Source of the DNA: Paraescarpia echinospica
Lineage: Eukaryota; Annelida; Polychaeta; Sabellida; Siboglinidae
Direction of reading: 5' to 3'
NCBI GenBank assembly: GCA_020002185.1
Contig: CM034543.1
Coordinates: forward strand, 3,185,334-3,249,333
Length of the DNA: 64,000 nt
Part shown: positions 1-10,945 of the stretch, one piece after another
Layout of the letters: each line of letters opens with the position of its first letter
Position numbering within the stretch: position 1 is the stretch's first letter
Notes under the pieces: generated by a model
What the model saw: the letters and a program-made list of their open reading frames with translations, nothing else
What the model was told of the DNA's origin: nothing
Databases searched by the model: none
Made by a program: the position numbers and the translations under genes

Positions 1-1423
1 TCTTTTTTCCACCATTTGTCTGTTTTCAAACATACCATCAGGGATGACACCTGTGGTATGCAAAATCTCTTGAGCTGACAAATAATTTTATTTAAATTAC
101 AATTGCATTAATTAAAACAATAATTTTAATTTTTGTCCACCATTTTAGTGTAATTTCACAAAATCCTAGATTGACTATCTAGTGTTCACTATGACAAGCA
201 TTATGCAAACTATTATATTATTTTCGACCGAACCTAATTGATAGATACTTGGTAAGGAATTGCCAAAGTGGTCTGGCATAACACTAGATCTTTTTTTGCG
301 AGTTTCCCAGCTAATGGTCAATTTCAGTTATGTCGATGATTTGAACAAAGCTACACACTCTTTATAAAGTTTAAACTCCAGCTGCACAGTGTGGATAATT
401 TGCATATAACAAACCATTCGCTCTGTACAGTCATGACCACAAACAAATTTGCAATGTCCTAAACAAATTGCAGTGTTATTTTTTACAAAGTTTGACTTAA
501 TTAAAAGCTGTAAAATAAATCACAAACTTTAATTTAACATATTTTGTAATGAGTGAATGCATTATGATAAAATAATTAATTCAGCTACAAGTTATGAAGT
601 TAATATATAACTCAACTTATTATTTTATGTGAAATGACAATTTTCATCACCTGAAATTAGTTCCTTTCGAGTGGTAGTCTATAAATCATGATATTGAAGT
701 GAAGCATTTACAGTTTGTATTTTTATATTGAATGTTACTGAGTTGTCTTCAGCGCCCTCGCCCACTGATGTCCCAGTCGAGGTACTGCCCCCTCTGCCTA
801 TGATGTCCAACCAGGGAATCTGTCCGATAGATCAGATGTGGACAGGCATACAAGTTGGGTAAGGAATCCTTTCTAACAAATCCTGTATTCTGTAAATGAA
901 TCAAGAGGGAATTTTTAGTTATGTAGAGTTTTACCACTAATTTATATTCAGTCAGTGTTTGGCATCAATCTCACAACCTCCAAGTGATAAGGTAAGTTCT
1001 TATATTTATGGTGCAGTATCCAGTCCTCAGGACTCCTCAAAGTTCTTTACACTTTATTCCCTGGCTTTCAGTCAAACACTAGCTCGACTTCTCTGGGAAG
1101 CAAATCTCATGTATTTGATGCAAGACTTATACGTTTGGCTTCCATCTTATGTGGCTCTCTGTAAATCTCATGCATACTGGATATTTCAAACAATTATGTT
1201 TACAAGTAGGCTTATTTCCATGCACGTATTCATATATTTTATTAATACACAGATGGTAAGTCAGAGGTCTATCACTCTATGTAATCCACAAGGCAATGAT
1301 GTGGTCAAAGTGTTATTCTCAGTATAAATTTGTATGACTGCACATGATGTGGGGGAATTGTATCTCATGCATATTTCTTGAGACAACATTGTTGTGCAAT
1401 TTCTACATTCTCTTCCATTGCAG
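1..1423. other. AT-rich DNA upstream of first visible otopetrin exon
   Basis: AT-rich non-coding sequence, probably an otopetrin 5' intron or upstream region. The only recognisable element is an antisense SINE tail near 1,000-1,066. ORFs here are short and show no codon bias or family resemblance. Confidence 0.5.
1000..1066 (-). repeat. SINE 3'-tail fragment, antisense
   Basis: The reverse complement reads CCAGGGAATAAAGTG, then CTTTGAG-GAGTCCTGAGGAC and a GGATACTGC tail. The same tail ends the tRNA-headed SINEs at 27,285, 34,258 and 41,249. Only the tail is present, without the tRNA-like head. Confidence 0.7.
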
Positions 1424-1544
1424 AAGCAGTTTGTTTGGGGCACTCAGCTGTCTGTATGCGGTGCTGCTGGTGGTGACTGGACTTGTTCTCTCAGTCGCTG
1501 AAGTCTCCAAGCCTCAACCAGTGCTACTGCTGGATGTGTTTGAG
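1424..1544 (+). CDS. Otopetrin exon a (membrane segment 1)
   Basis: A pyrimidine-rich acceptor ends in TTGCAG at 1418-1423 and the donor is GAG/GTACTG at 1544/1545. The exon encodes a hydrophobic run containing LSCLYAVLLVVTGLVLSVAE, which is the first otopetrin helix, and ends in phase 0. A second AG at 1428-1429 would give an acceptor two codons downstream in the same frame. Confidence 0.85.
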
Positions 1545-4500
1545 GTACTGAGGTTACCACAGGTGGTGTTTGTCTGCTTCATGCTCACAAGCAAATATAT
1601 GCGCGTATGCTTGCACACACAGCCATCATAGATGCATGTACATGCACATGCATGCATGCACACACACGCATGCACGCACACACACACACACACGCACACA
1701 CACACACACATGAAAAGTAATGACTATTACAACTTAATAGACAACACACTTACCTTTACTTTCTCTTGTTTCAGTGGTTCTTTGTCTATCTGTTTGGAAT
1801 GAGTATATTCTTCCTGCTGTACGTATGCCTGGTCGTGATGGGGCGGCCGCCCTTGCAGGACACACTCACCAGAAACCACATACCTATCGAAGGCTCTATT
1901 CTCCGCCGGTGGTCTCGGAGACAGAACAATGATACTCATGCAGCCAGCTTCTATCTGAGGCTTGGCGCTATTGGTAAGTCCAAATAAGCCGGCATACACT
2001 GGCATTTTCGCCCAACCAGACTCCCTCTACAGCAGTGTATCCACAACACCGACTGACACCAACTGCACGACGTCATAATCGTGTAAACTTGAAAACTTTC
2101 CACAACGTCAGTTATAGTCGGTGTAGGTCTGACGTGGTCTGGTCTGGTCTGGTCCGGTCCGGTCCAGTCCGGTCCGGTCTCTTAAGTTTGTATGACCTCA
2201 AACATTTATAAAAACCGGACTGGTCGGTCGGTCCGGTCTGGTTTTATCAATGTTTGAGGTCATACAAACTTAAGAGAATTATCGACAGTCAACTTCAGTG
2301 CCATTATGACAATTATAGTAAATCTTTGACCACTTGTATCAGTTATTGAAATCTTCGGAATGAAGTCCTGATTCCATTGATACCACAGGTAATTGTGTAA
2401 ATTGGCCTCAGATTGTAGTATAAGCTTTTGACCGCAACGTTTCTAACCACAAAAGCGTTGACCAGCCGTCCTCTGCATCCGTAAAAACCATTTAAATAAC
2501 TACCACCATTTGACTCTGAGTATTCAAGTACATGTTGCTGTCATAAACATCGTTACCAACTTGTATTTGACTTCGATCGAGTGAAAACACCCGCTGATTA
2601 CTGTCCAAACATTGATATATTAGGATTATTAAAAACTATATAATAAATAATTAATATATATTGAGAGGACCACCAAAAGTCGTGAGCGCTGGAGAGTTGT
2701 TGTGGATGGCCTATGCTCCTCATGGAATGAGGGGCATAAGTAAGTAATAAATAAGTTATACATTCACAAAAAGTGTCCTAAATTCCTAATTCAATTTATC
2801 ATTGGAAATAAACCTGCATAAGTGAATATGTTTTAAGATAAAAATGTTGCTTTCTCTGTTCAGGTTTTGGGATTGGAGCAATGATACAAGAAGGTCTGGC
2901 TTTTGGTCAGCTCTTTGAAGGCGGGATCATGTCACCGTGTTTGGACATCACTGAGGTCATTCGGTCCGTTCTTCAACTGACCTTCACCTTTGTTCAGCTC
3001 TACACGATTGTTCTCAGTTCTACGGTACGTTACACTGTGCTGCAACAGATTCTTATATCAAACATTAGGGCTGTGATAATTAATGCATCAGTGAATCACT
3101 GCTTTTCTAACACTGCAATATTAGTTTTACAAGAATGTTATGCAATGCATGTAAACACATTTTCCAACGTATTGTTATGTTGAAAGTTGAAACTACATCA
3201 TAAGCACCCGATCGAATCCATTTCTAGTCTAGCCATCTGGCATAACTGCTACATGTCAGTATCACAGTGGGTACATATGGTTATCAAATAGTTTTATTTA
3301 AACCTTCTTTTACAGCTGTATAATGTGGTGCAAATAATTTTTTTATTATAAAACAATGCTTCATTGTCATAATACATATCATATCTTATATTGCAATATC
3401 ATGACGTATTGTATTATTACAGCCCTATCAAATGATACCTTTGAGAATTGCATGCTGCGAGAACCATAGATGATGGCAGAATAGCAAAATAATCGGACAT
3501 GGCTGTAGGCCACTGCCAATTACAGTCGCGCCTCGTTATAACGCGCCCCGTTATAACGCGGATTCGGTTATAACGCGGTCGGTCGTGGACCCCGAATTTC
3601 TGCCGCCAGGGGGAACATGGGCGCTATGACAAACTATATTAACACGGTAATAACTGTCAATTGTTTTGTGTGAAGTTATCCCCGTCTTTGTCCACGGCAT
3701 GTGTATATTGAAAGACTAGTTGGCGGACAATAAATTTAACGTTGACGTACAACTGCAACGAATCAAGTGTGAGGCGCGTCACTACGTTGCCGTTGTTTAT
3801 TCTGCACTGCCAATGCTATCAAAGTTTCGTTGACTATAATTACGTTCAGTTTTAACTTTAGGAACAGTAAATGTGGAGCGAGGTATTGTTTGTTTTGCGC
3901 CGACATCAAACGAATCGTTTCCAATCTGCTAGTCATGCTCATGTCATGGCTTCCGCAGATCGCCAGTTCGCCTGGTTTCGGCGCAGGGCGGCTTGTAAAG
4001 TGCAATTGAAATTCACAAATACGCCTTGCTTAAGAATGGGTTAAATACGTTTTAATACAGTTTAGTAGGCAAGATCAGTAAGCTAACATTGCGTAACAAA
4101 TATTAGCTTTTCGCTGCGATGAACGCAAAGCTACTGCCTGTACTGGTTCGTCAAAATATTAATTCGCCAACCGCATATGAATTGGTGAATCGTAATATTG
4201 TTCGGCACGGTAAATGTGCTTTCTAAATTGGTATTTTGATATTGATTGACAGACGAACTTAAGCCAATTGTGAGCGTACTTATAGCTTTAAATCCTTAAT
4301 AAACTCTAACACAGCGTTTCTCAAATCATTTGCGTATTCGGCTGCTGAGTGCCAGGTCATTATTTTAGATCTTACGTCAGCGGTACCATATTATCGTTCA
4401 GTTGACCGTGGCTTGTTGGTCCGTTGTTTATTTAAAAACGGTACACAATTCATGAATTTTATTCAGTTCAACAGTGTCCAGAAGTGTACGACATTTAAAC

Positions 4501-7500
4501 AGAATACACATTGACATTGGCTGGCAGTTTAATAAGCTTCATAAACTGCGTATAGACTGCGCGACGTGCACACCTTGGTTGGCTTCGGTGGCGTTCTTCG
4601 TGCAGCAGCGGTGTCGGTCGTCGTCGTAGCGCCCCTGACGGCAGATATGGGAACGCGCCACGTTTATAACGCGCCTCGTTTATAACGCGGATTCATTTCG
4701 TGGACCCCGACTACCGCGTTATAACGAGGCGCGACTGTATCTAGGCTCGTCTGCTAGTACAATTAGAGTGGAATGCAGATCGCATAAATGTAGTTGTAGT
4801 CTATGTTCTGTATTGCCACAGATGTCATTTGGGTATCTACCCTGTGTAAATTTTGGGACAGAGAAACTTGATTGTAAATTTCTTTCCTTATGCACAGTAT
4901 AGGTAATGTCAAATGGTTACAGTAAAATGCATAAGGTGAAGCCTAAAGTGAAATGCCCTTCTGCTACTTTGTGTATTATATGCATGGGTAATTGTGCGCG
5001 ATAATCCAAATTCATTTTGCAAAAAAGCAAGCCTATGAATATCCACTATGTCATGCTAGCTCGTTTGCGCTTTTGCATATAGTTTAGGTAACATTGTCAG
5101 AACAACTATGAACATATATAATTAATATTAAACCAGTCACGCATTATATAGTTGTACATAAATGAACTGGATTCACAGTTGGATAAACCAGCTGGCTAAC
5201 CAGTTTAACATTTGTACATGGATTAATAATGTTATATTTTATCAGATGCATGTTCCACTGCTTCGCCATGTTTTATAGGCTTGCTTGCACAAACACACGC
5301 TGGCTGCTTATTTTGCCTACATGCACATGGCTGCGACCAACGCCTGTGTGTGGCTCAGGGTCGTTGTCATGGAAACGGTGAGGGAGGTCACCAGCGGGCA
5401 CCATAGTGAGGTTGTGTCATCGCATTCCAGTTCTAGTGCAGCGCCCACATTTCTGATTGTTCCTACGGTGGAGCCACCTGTCGGAAACTACACGTATGAT
5501 TCAGGTACTTGGCTGCAATGTTGCTAATTGCAATGTGTAAATACACTTGAGAAATGTAATGTCTTTGAAGTGCATGTTAAGCAATGTAATTATATCATAG
5601 CATTTACATTTCATTTGTATTTATAAGTTAATTTGAAAGTTAATGTGTTCTTTTTTCCTGGTAATTTATAGGTTAATTTATAAGTTAATTTGTTGTTTCT
5701 CCTCGTTCGCTGTTGTACAGTTAGGTTAGATCCTGTTTTTCTTTCTGCTCCTGCTCTCCATTGCTTCCTATCAGCAGCCCCCTCTCTCTGCTGCTCCCTA
5801 TCAGCAGCCCCCTATCTCCACTGCTTCTTGTCAGCAGCCCCCTCTCTCCACTGCTTCCTATCAGCAGCCCCCTCTCCACTGTTTCCTGTCAGCAGCACCC
5901 TCTCTCTGCTGCTCCCTATCAGCTGCCCCCTCCACTGTTTCTTGTCAGCAGCTCCCTCTCCACTGCTTCCTATCAGCAGCCCCCTCTCCACTGTTTCCTA
6001 TCAGCAGCCCCCTCTCTCCACTGTTTCTTGTCAGCAGCTCCCTCTCCACTGCTTCCTATCATCAACCCCCTCTCTCCACTGTTTCCTATCAGCAGTCCCC
6101 CTCTCTCCACTGCTTCCTATTAGCAGCACCTCTCCACTGCTTCCTATCAGCAGCCCCTTCTCTCCACGGCTTCCTATCAGCAGCCCCTTCTCTCCACTGC
6201 TTCCTATCAGCAGCCCCCTCTCACCAATGCTCCCTATCAGCAGCCCCCTCTCTCTGCTGCCTATCAGCAGCCCCTTTCCTGGTAATTTATAGGTTAATTT
6301 GTTGTTCCGCCTCGTTCGCTGTTGTACAGTTAGGTTAGATCCTGTTTTTCTTTCTGCTCCTGCTCTCCATTGCTTCCTATCAGCAGCCCCCTCTCTCTGC
6401 TGCTCCCTATCAGCAGCCCCCTCTCTCCACTGTTTCTTATCAGCAGCTTCCTCTCCACTGCTTCCTATCAGCAGCCCTTTCTCTCCACGGCTTCCTATCA
6501 GCAGCCCCCTCTCGCCAATGCTCCCTATCAGCAGCCTCCTCTCTTCACTGCTTCCTATCAGCAGCCCCTCTCTCCACTGCTTCCTATCAGCAGCCCCCTC
6601 TCGCCAATGCTTCCTATCAGCAGCCCCTCTCTCCACTGCTTCCTATCAGCAGCCCCTCTCTCCACTGCTTCCTATCAGCAGCCCCTTCTCTCCACGGCTT
6701 CCTATCAGCAGCCCCCTCTCTCCACTGCTTCCTATCAGCAGCCCCCTCTCACCAATGCTCCCTATCAGCAGCCTCCTCTCTCCACTGCTTCCTATCAGCA
6801 GCCCCCTCTCACCAATGCTCCCTATCAGCAGCCCCCTCTCCACTGCTTCCTATCAGCAGCCCCCTCTCACCAATGCTCCCTATCAGCAGCCTCCTCTCTC
6901 CACTGCTTCCTATCATCAACCCCCTCTCTCCACTGTTTCCTATCAGCAGCCCCCCTCTCTCTGCTGCTGCCTATCAGCAACCCCTTTCCTGGTAATTTAT
7001 AGGTTAATTTATAAGTTAATTTGTTGTTCCGCCTCGTTCGCTGTTGTACAGTTAGGTTAGATCCTGTTTTTCTTTCTGCTCCTGCTCTCCATTGCTTCCT
7101 ATCAGCAGCCCCCTCTCCACTGTTTCTTGTCAGCAGCTCCCTCTTCACTGCTTCCTATCAGCAGCCCCCTCTCTCCACTGTTTCCTATCAGCAGCCCCCT
7201 CTCTCCACTGTTTCTTGTCAGCAGCTCCCTCTCCACTGCTTCCTATCATCAACCCCCTCTCCACTGTTTCCTATCAGCAGCCCCCCTCTCTCCACTGCTT
7301 CCTATTAGCAGCCCCTCTCCACTGCTTCCTATCAGCAGCCCCTTCTCTCCACGGCTTCCTATCAGCAGCCCCCTCTCTCCACTGCTTCCTGTCAGCAGCC
7401 CCCTCTCTCTGCTGCTCCCTATCAGCAGCCCCCTCTCTCCACTGTTTCTTATCAGCAGCTTCCTCCCCACTGCTTCCTATCAGCAGCCCTTTCTCTCCAT

Positions 7501-9765
7501 GGCTTCCTATCAGCAGCCCCCTCTCGCCAATGCTCCCTATCAGCAGCCTCCTCTCTCCACTGCTTCCTGTCAGCAGCGCCCTCTCTCCACTTTTCACCTG
7601 CCTCCGTCTTTCTCAAATCCCTCTTGCCACAGTCCTTCTGTCTAATCTGTGGTCTTTTCCTGCAGCTTTGATATTTCTCTGCATGTGCATGTCTCGATAT
7701 TCCACCTGCTCCAGTGGTAATTTTACAACCCTCCCTCCCCGGGAACTCCCTCAGTCTATTGCTTCTCAGGACCACAGCACTGTTAGGAAAATGGTGAAAA
7801 TTACCTTTGGTAGTTAGCGTGTTACATCCAGAAGTTTGAACTGAGAAGCTGATTGGGCTCGGCCTTTTGTTTAATATACTAACAATTATTGGATGTTAGT
7901 GGATGCCACATATCTATATTTTAGTATTTTAACAACACAGTATTCAAAATTTAGTACACCAACATTTACAGCAACATGAATTTTTTTTTTTTCAACGTTT
8001 GCAGGATCAAAATGGCACTTTGTGGTACGTTTCAACTTTCAGTGTATTTACTGTTTGTTTGCAGAAATCCTCCAGAACTTGCCGTCAGAGACAGACACCA
8101 GGTGTCCTCAAATGGACCTCATGGGGCACGTAGTGCAAGCAGCTAGCCCCTATCTTTACCCCTGCACAGTGCAGTACAGTCTCGTGGCGGGGGGTAAGTT
8201 TTTTCTTTAGGAAATTTTTTATGAATGTATTTTAGTCATTTTTTATATATTTATTTATTATGCAATATATTTTAATTATTACTTTTAATATATTATAACT
8301 GTTTATTAAGTTATTTTAAGTTTTAGAATTTGGACACTATGAACATGTATTTTATTAATTAATTCACCTATTTATTATATAAGATATTTGAATACATTTA
8401 ATATAACTGTTTATTTAAGTATCTTAATATTGCAGAAACAGTGTCATGTATTTTAGTTAATGTATTGTGTTATTTTTATCTAAATATATTTACTGGCATA
8501 CACATTTTTTTCTTAAACTTATCTTATTATTCCATGTGTGTTTTATATTGTGTGTACGCACCTTTGTATAGGCTGGTTCTGAATATATGGCGTTTTACGT
8601 CTGTTAGTAATAATAATAATAAAGTAGAGGAACTACTACGAAGGTTGGAACTCGTTACTGTATTGACCATCTATTTTCGGACAACCTAAAATCTACGACA
8701 GTTATTATTTTATATAGCATATGTTTTGGATACTGTTTGCTTTTACTTTTTTTCAGTGGTTGAGTGAAGAGGTGAGACACTCTCCAGAGGGCACCACTGT
8801 GATGTTATTTTTTATTTACCAGGAAATTGTTATCGGCTGCATACAGTGTCGCAGTTGGCGACAGCAGAAATTAAATGCTCAGCAGGATTAAGTTTAAAAT
8901 AGAAATACTTTGGTGATAACAGTGCCCTTGGATTGTAGCCTCAGTGGTGTGTGTCAGTTACTGTAAATAATATATTTTTTTCTTTTGTGTTCATACAGGT
9001 ATCCTTTGTGTGACATGGTACGGCATCTCCAAGTGTTCATTATCGCAGGCGTCCCCAATGGCAGAAGACGAAACTAAAATCGGTACGAAAGTCGACTGCC
9101 GTGGTACTCACTATGGACTATTTTGTGGCCTGTTTACGCTTGTCTCCACCATCATCGCCGTGATCTTCTTTTTCGTGTTTCTTGACACTTCCGACCACAT
9201 AATCACTGCCACACTTATGCTCTATACACTAGAGGCTGCCCTGTGTGGCCTCGCCATTGTCGCACTGATCGTAGCCACCATTTTGATGTCAAGGATGAAG
9301 CACATCACTAACAAAACGCTTGTCCTCGATGAGTTGTTACTGATGTTGTCAGTAGGTGGTGTATACGTTTACTGCGGCTTCAGCATTGTTCCCGGTCTGT
9401 ACAATGCTGATTCGTGGCCGGGAATGTTCCTCTTTCTCTCCTGCGCCATCATTGTCCTTCAGACAACCTTCCAGACGACCTTCATCCGCTGTTCGTTGCA
9501 CCGCTCTGAGGGCCGACGGCGGGGAAGCAATAAACCCGGGCGAGAGTGCATCACCTTCCTCATAGTCATCAACATCGCCCTCTGGGGGGTGACGCTTTTC
9601 GAGCGACTTCGCACCGACGTCAGTCCAACCGCACGCGACTTCTACGGCGCCCTCTTGTGGAGCGTTATTACACACATTGCTGCCCCGTTGTGTCTCTTCT
9701 ATCGCTTCCACTCTGCCGTTTGTCTTGCGAACATCTGGAGCTCTGCTTACAAGGTTGTCACTTGA
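1424..9765 (+). CDS. Otopetrin-family proton channel, six exons, 5' end missing
   Basis: Otopetrins are multi-pass plasma-membrane proton-selective channels with about 12 membrane segments. Six exons are supported: 1424-1544, 1775-1973, 2864-3024, 5279-5504, 8065-8193 and 8999-9765. All internal borders are AG/GT, and phases agree at every junction (0, 1, 0, 1, 1), giving 533 residues before the stop. Family signatures include FFLLYVCLVVMGRPP (second segment), GAMIQEGLAFGQLFE (third), SVLQLTFTFVQLYTIV (fourth), AYMHMAATNACVWLR (fifth) and the C-terminal FYRFHSAVCLANIW. The last exon alone encodes about six membrane segments. The first visible exon begins at membrane segment 1, so the cytoplasmic N-terminus and start codon lie on exon(s) upstream; I found none in 1-1423. 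The frame is intact, so the gene is probably functional. Which otopetrin paralogue this is cannot be told from the sequence alone. Confidence 0.93.
1775..1973 (+). CDS. Otopetrin exon b (membrane segment 2 and loop)
   Basis: The acceptor is TCTTGTTTCAG and the donor is ATTG/GTAAGT. It encodes WFFVYLFGMSIFFLLYV, then a GRPP turn, a basic loop with RRWSRRQ, and the SFYLRLGAIG start of segment 3. It leaves one base of a glycine codon. Confidence 0.92.
1988..2160. repeat. Half copy of foldback MITE (same family as 44,856-45,179)
   Basis: It starts CATACACTGGCATTTTCGCC, matching the terminal repeat of the palindromic element at 44,856-45,179. It continues through GTGTATCCAC, ACACCGACTG, GACGTCATAATCGTGTAAAC and TTGAAAA in the same order as that copy. 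It lies in the otopetrin b-c intron, just after exon b. Confidence 0.7.
2120..2277. repeat. GGTCTGGTC/GGTCCGGTC repeat with 100-bp hairpin
   Basis: Short tandem GGTCT/GGTCC units lead into an inverted repeat. Arms 2178-2205 and 2250-2277 are perfect 28-bp reverse complements, and the 44-bp spacer is itself nearly palindromic (ATAAAAACCGGAC versus GGTCTGGTTTTAT). An intronic transcript could fold into a hairpin of about 100 nt. It is probably part of the foldback element that starts at 1,988. Confidence 0.8.
2278..2863. other. Rest of otopetrin b-c intron
   Basis: AT-rich intronic sequence ending in the acceptor TCTGTTCAG. No ORF, repeat or RNA gene was recognised. Confidence 0.6.
2864..3024 (+). 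CDS. Otopetrin exon c (membrane segments 3-4)
   Basis: The acceptor is TCTGTTCAG and the donor is ACG/GTACGT. It completes the split glycine codon and encodes FGIGAMIQEGLAFGQLFE followed by the conserved DITEVIRSVLQLTFTFVQLY segment. Confidence 0.93.
3025..3522. other. Otopetrin c-d intron, 5' part
   Basis: AT-rich intron sequence before the pogo-like element. No feature was recognised. Confidence 0.6.
3523..4737. mobile_element. Non-autonomous pogo/Tigger-like DNA transposon (1,215 bp)
   Basis: The ends are CAGTCGCGCCTCGTTATAAC and its near-perfect reverse complement GTTATAACGAGGCGCGACTG. TA dinucleotides flank both ends (3521-3522 and 4738-4739), as in the Tc1/mariner-pogo superfamily. 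Sub-terminal GTTATAACGCG repeats and a GTGGACCCCGA block recur at both ends. I see no transposase ORF, so the copy is non-autonomous. It sits in the otopetrin c-d intron. Confidence 0.85.
4740..5278. other. Otopetrin c-d intron, 3' part
   Basis: AT-rich intron sequence after the pogo-like element, ending in the TTTTATAG acceptor. Nothing else was recognised. Confidence 0.6.
5279..5504 (+). CDS. Otopetrin exon d (membrane segment 5)
   Basis: The acceptor is TTTTATAG and the donor is TCAG/GTACTT. It encodes LHKHTLAAYFAYMHMAATN and CVWLRVVVMETVREV, which are strongly typical of the family. A polar, Ser-rich loop follows with no obvious fold, as expected for the linker between otopetrin halves. 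Confidence 0.92.
5657..7600. repeat. Pyrimidine-rich minisatellite with three higher-order blocks
   Basis: Dozens of units of about 25-32 bp are built on CACTGCTTCCTATCAGCAGC plus CCCCTCTCT. Three blocks each begin with the same leader of about 105 bp (CCTGGTAATTTATAGG through TTAGGTTAGATCCTG to TTTCTGCTCCTGC) at 5657, 6278 and 6988, so the structure is higher order with periods of about 621 and 710 bp. It lies in the otopetrin d-e intron. Long ORFs on both strands here are artefacts of the repeat. Confidence 0.93.
7600..8064. other. Otopetrin d-e intron, 3' part
   Basis: Unique intron sequence, with a T run near 7,981 and a poly-T-rich acceptor region before exon e. No other feature was seen. 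Confidence 0.55.
8065..8193 (+). CDS. Otopetrin exon e (linker and start of membrane segment 6)
   Basis: The acceptor is TGTTTGTTTGCAG and the donor is GGGG/GTAAGT. It encodes a Cys-containing extracellular-type linker, then SPYLYPCTVQYSLVAG. It is phase-compatible with exons d and f only when spliced at 8065, which decides against the earlier CAG at 8002-8004. Confidence 0.85.
8194..8998. other. Otopetrin e-f intron
   Basis: A strongly AT-rich intron between the GTAAGT donor and the TTCATACAG acceptor. It has a short TAA repeat near 8,608 and no gene. Confidence 0.65.
8999..9765 (+). CDS. Otopetrin terminal exon f (membrane segments 6-12)
   Basis: The acceptor is TTCATACAG. The exon completes segment 6 (ILCVTWYGIS), then carries about six further hydrophobic helices, a basic loop (HRSEGRRRGSNK), and the ending FYRFHSAVCLANIW before a TGA at 9763-9765. 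The long coding terminal exon with the conserved C-terminal helix marks a complete 3' end. Confidence 0.93.
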
Positions 9766-9803
9766 GTGTGTATGTTCACATGCTATATTTATACGATAAT
9801 ATA

Positions 9804-9973
9804 CAGTAAACCTCGGATACAATTAATCAAATGGGACCAGCCAATTTGTTTGTTTATCTTAAATTTGTTATATCTGAAATTTATTGTTTATTATAAACAA
9901 ATTAGGACCAATTCATTTATTCGATATAAGTCAAATTTGTTATAAGCGAATATGTTGTATCTGAGGTTTATCG
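9804..9973. mobile_element. 170-bp pogo/Tigger-like MITE
   Basis: The left end CAGTAAACCTCGGATACAAT pairs with the right end GTTGTATCTGAGGTTTATCG, and TA flanks both ends (9802-9803, 9974-9975). The CAGT...ACCTCGGATA terminus is characteristic of pogo/Tigger-type MITEs. It has no coding content. It lies about 40 bp past the otopetrin stop codon, probably in the 3' UTR or just beyond. Confidence 0.8.
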
Positions 9974-9974
9974 T

Positions 9975-10945
9975 ATCACTGTTACACATGGATAACTAGA
10001 GGTGACTATTGGGGATTGTTTTACTGTTACACGTGGATAACTAGAGGTGACTATTGGGGATTGTTTTACTGTTACACGTGAATAACTAGAGGTGACTGTT
10101 GGGGATTGTTTTACTGTTACACGTGGATAACTTGAGGTGACTATTGGGGATTGTTTTACTGTTACACGTGGATAACTAGAGGTGACTATTAGGGATTGTT
10201 TTACTGTTACACGTGGATAACTAGAGGTGACTGTTGGGGATTGTTTTACTGTTACACGTGGATAACTTGAGGTGACTATTGGGGATTGTTTTACTGTTAC
10301 ACGTGGATAACTAGAGGTGACTATTAGGGATTGTTTTACTGTTACACGTGGATAACTAGAGGTGACTGTTGGGGATTGTTTTACTGTTACACGTGGATAA
10401 CTTGAGGTGACTATTGGGGATTGTTTTACTGTTACACGTGAATAACTAGAGGTGACTATTAGGGATTGTTTTACTGTTACACGTGGATAACTAGAGGTGA
10501 CTATTGGGGATAGTTTTACTGTTACACGTGGACAACTAGAGGTGACTATTGGGGATTGTTTTACTGTTACACATGGATAACTTGAGGTGACTATTGGGGA
10601 TTGTTTTACTGTTACATGTGGATAACTTGAGGTGACTATTGGGGATTGTTTTACTGTTACACGTGGATAACTAGAGGTGACTATTGGGGATTGTTTTACT
10701 GTTACACGTGGACAACTTAAGGTGACTATTGGGGATTGTTTTACCGTTACACATGGATAACTTGAGGTGACTATTGGGGATTGTTTTACCGTTACACGTG
10801 GATAACTTGAGGTGACTTTTGGGGATTGTTTTACTGTTACACGTGGATAACTAGAGGTGACTATTGGGGATTGTTTTACTGTTACACGTGGATAACTAGA
10901 GGTGACTTTTGGGGATTGTTTTACTGTTACACATGAATAACTATT
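9975..10945. repeat. 45-bp minisatellite, about 21 units
   Basis: The unit is TACTGTTACACGTGGATAAC followed by TAGAGGTGACTATTGGGGATTGTTT, with a few base substitutions between copies. Most units contain the palindrome CACGTG. Because 45 is divisible by three, the antisense strand is open for 327 codons with a 15-residue repeat. I treat that as a by-product, not a gene. The array starts at the right end of the MITE. Confidence 0.95.

Noticed and set aside
5690..7817. Several long ORFs on both strands (up to 253 codons)
   Set aside because: All lie inside the CT-rich intronic minisatellite; frames are open on both strands because stops are rare in the unit.
9349..9822. 157-codon antisense ORF over the last otopetrin exon
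   Set aside because: Shadow of a GC-rich coding exon whose sense frame is a clear membrane protein.
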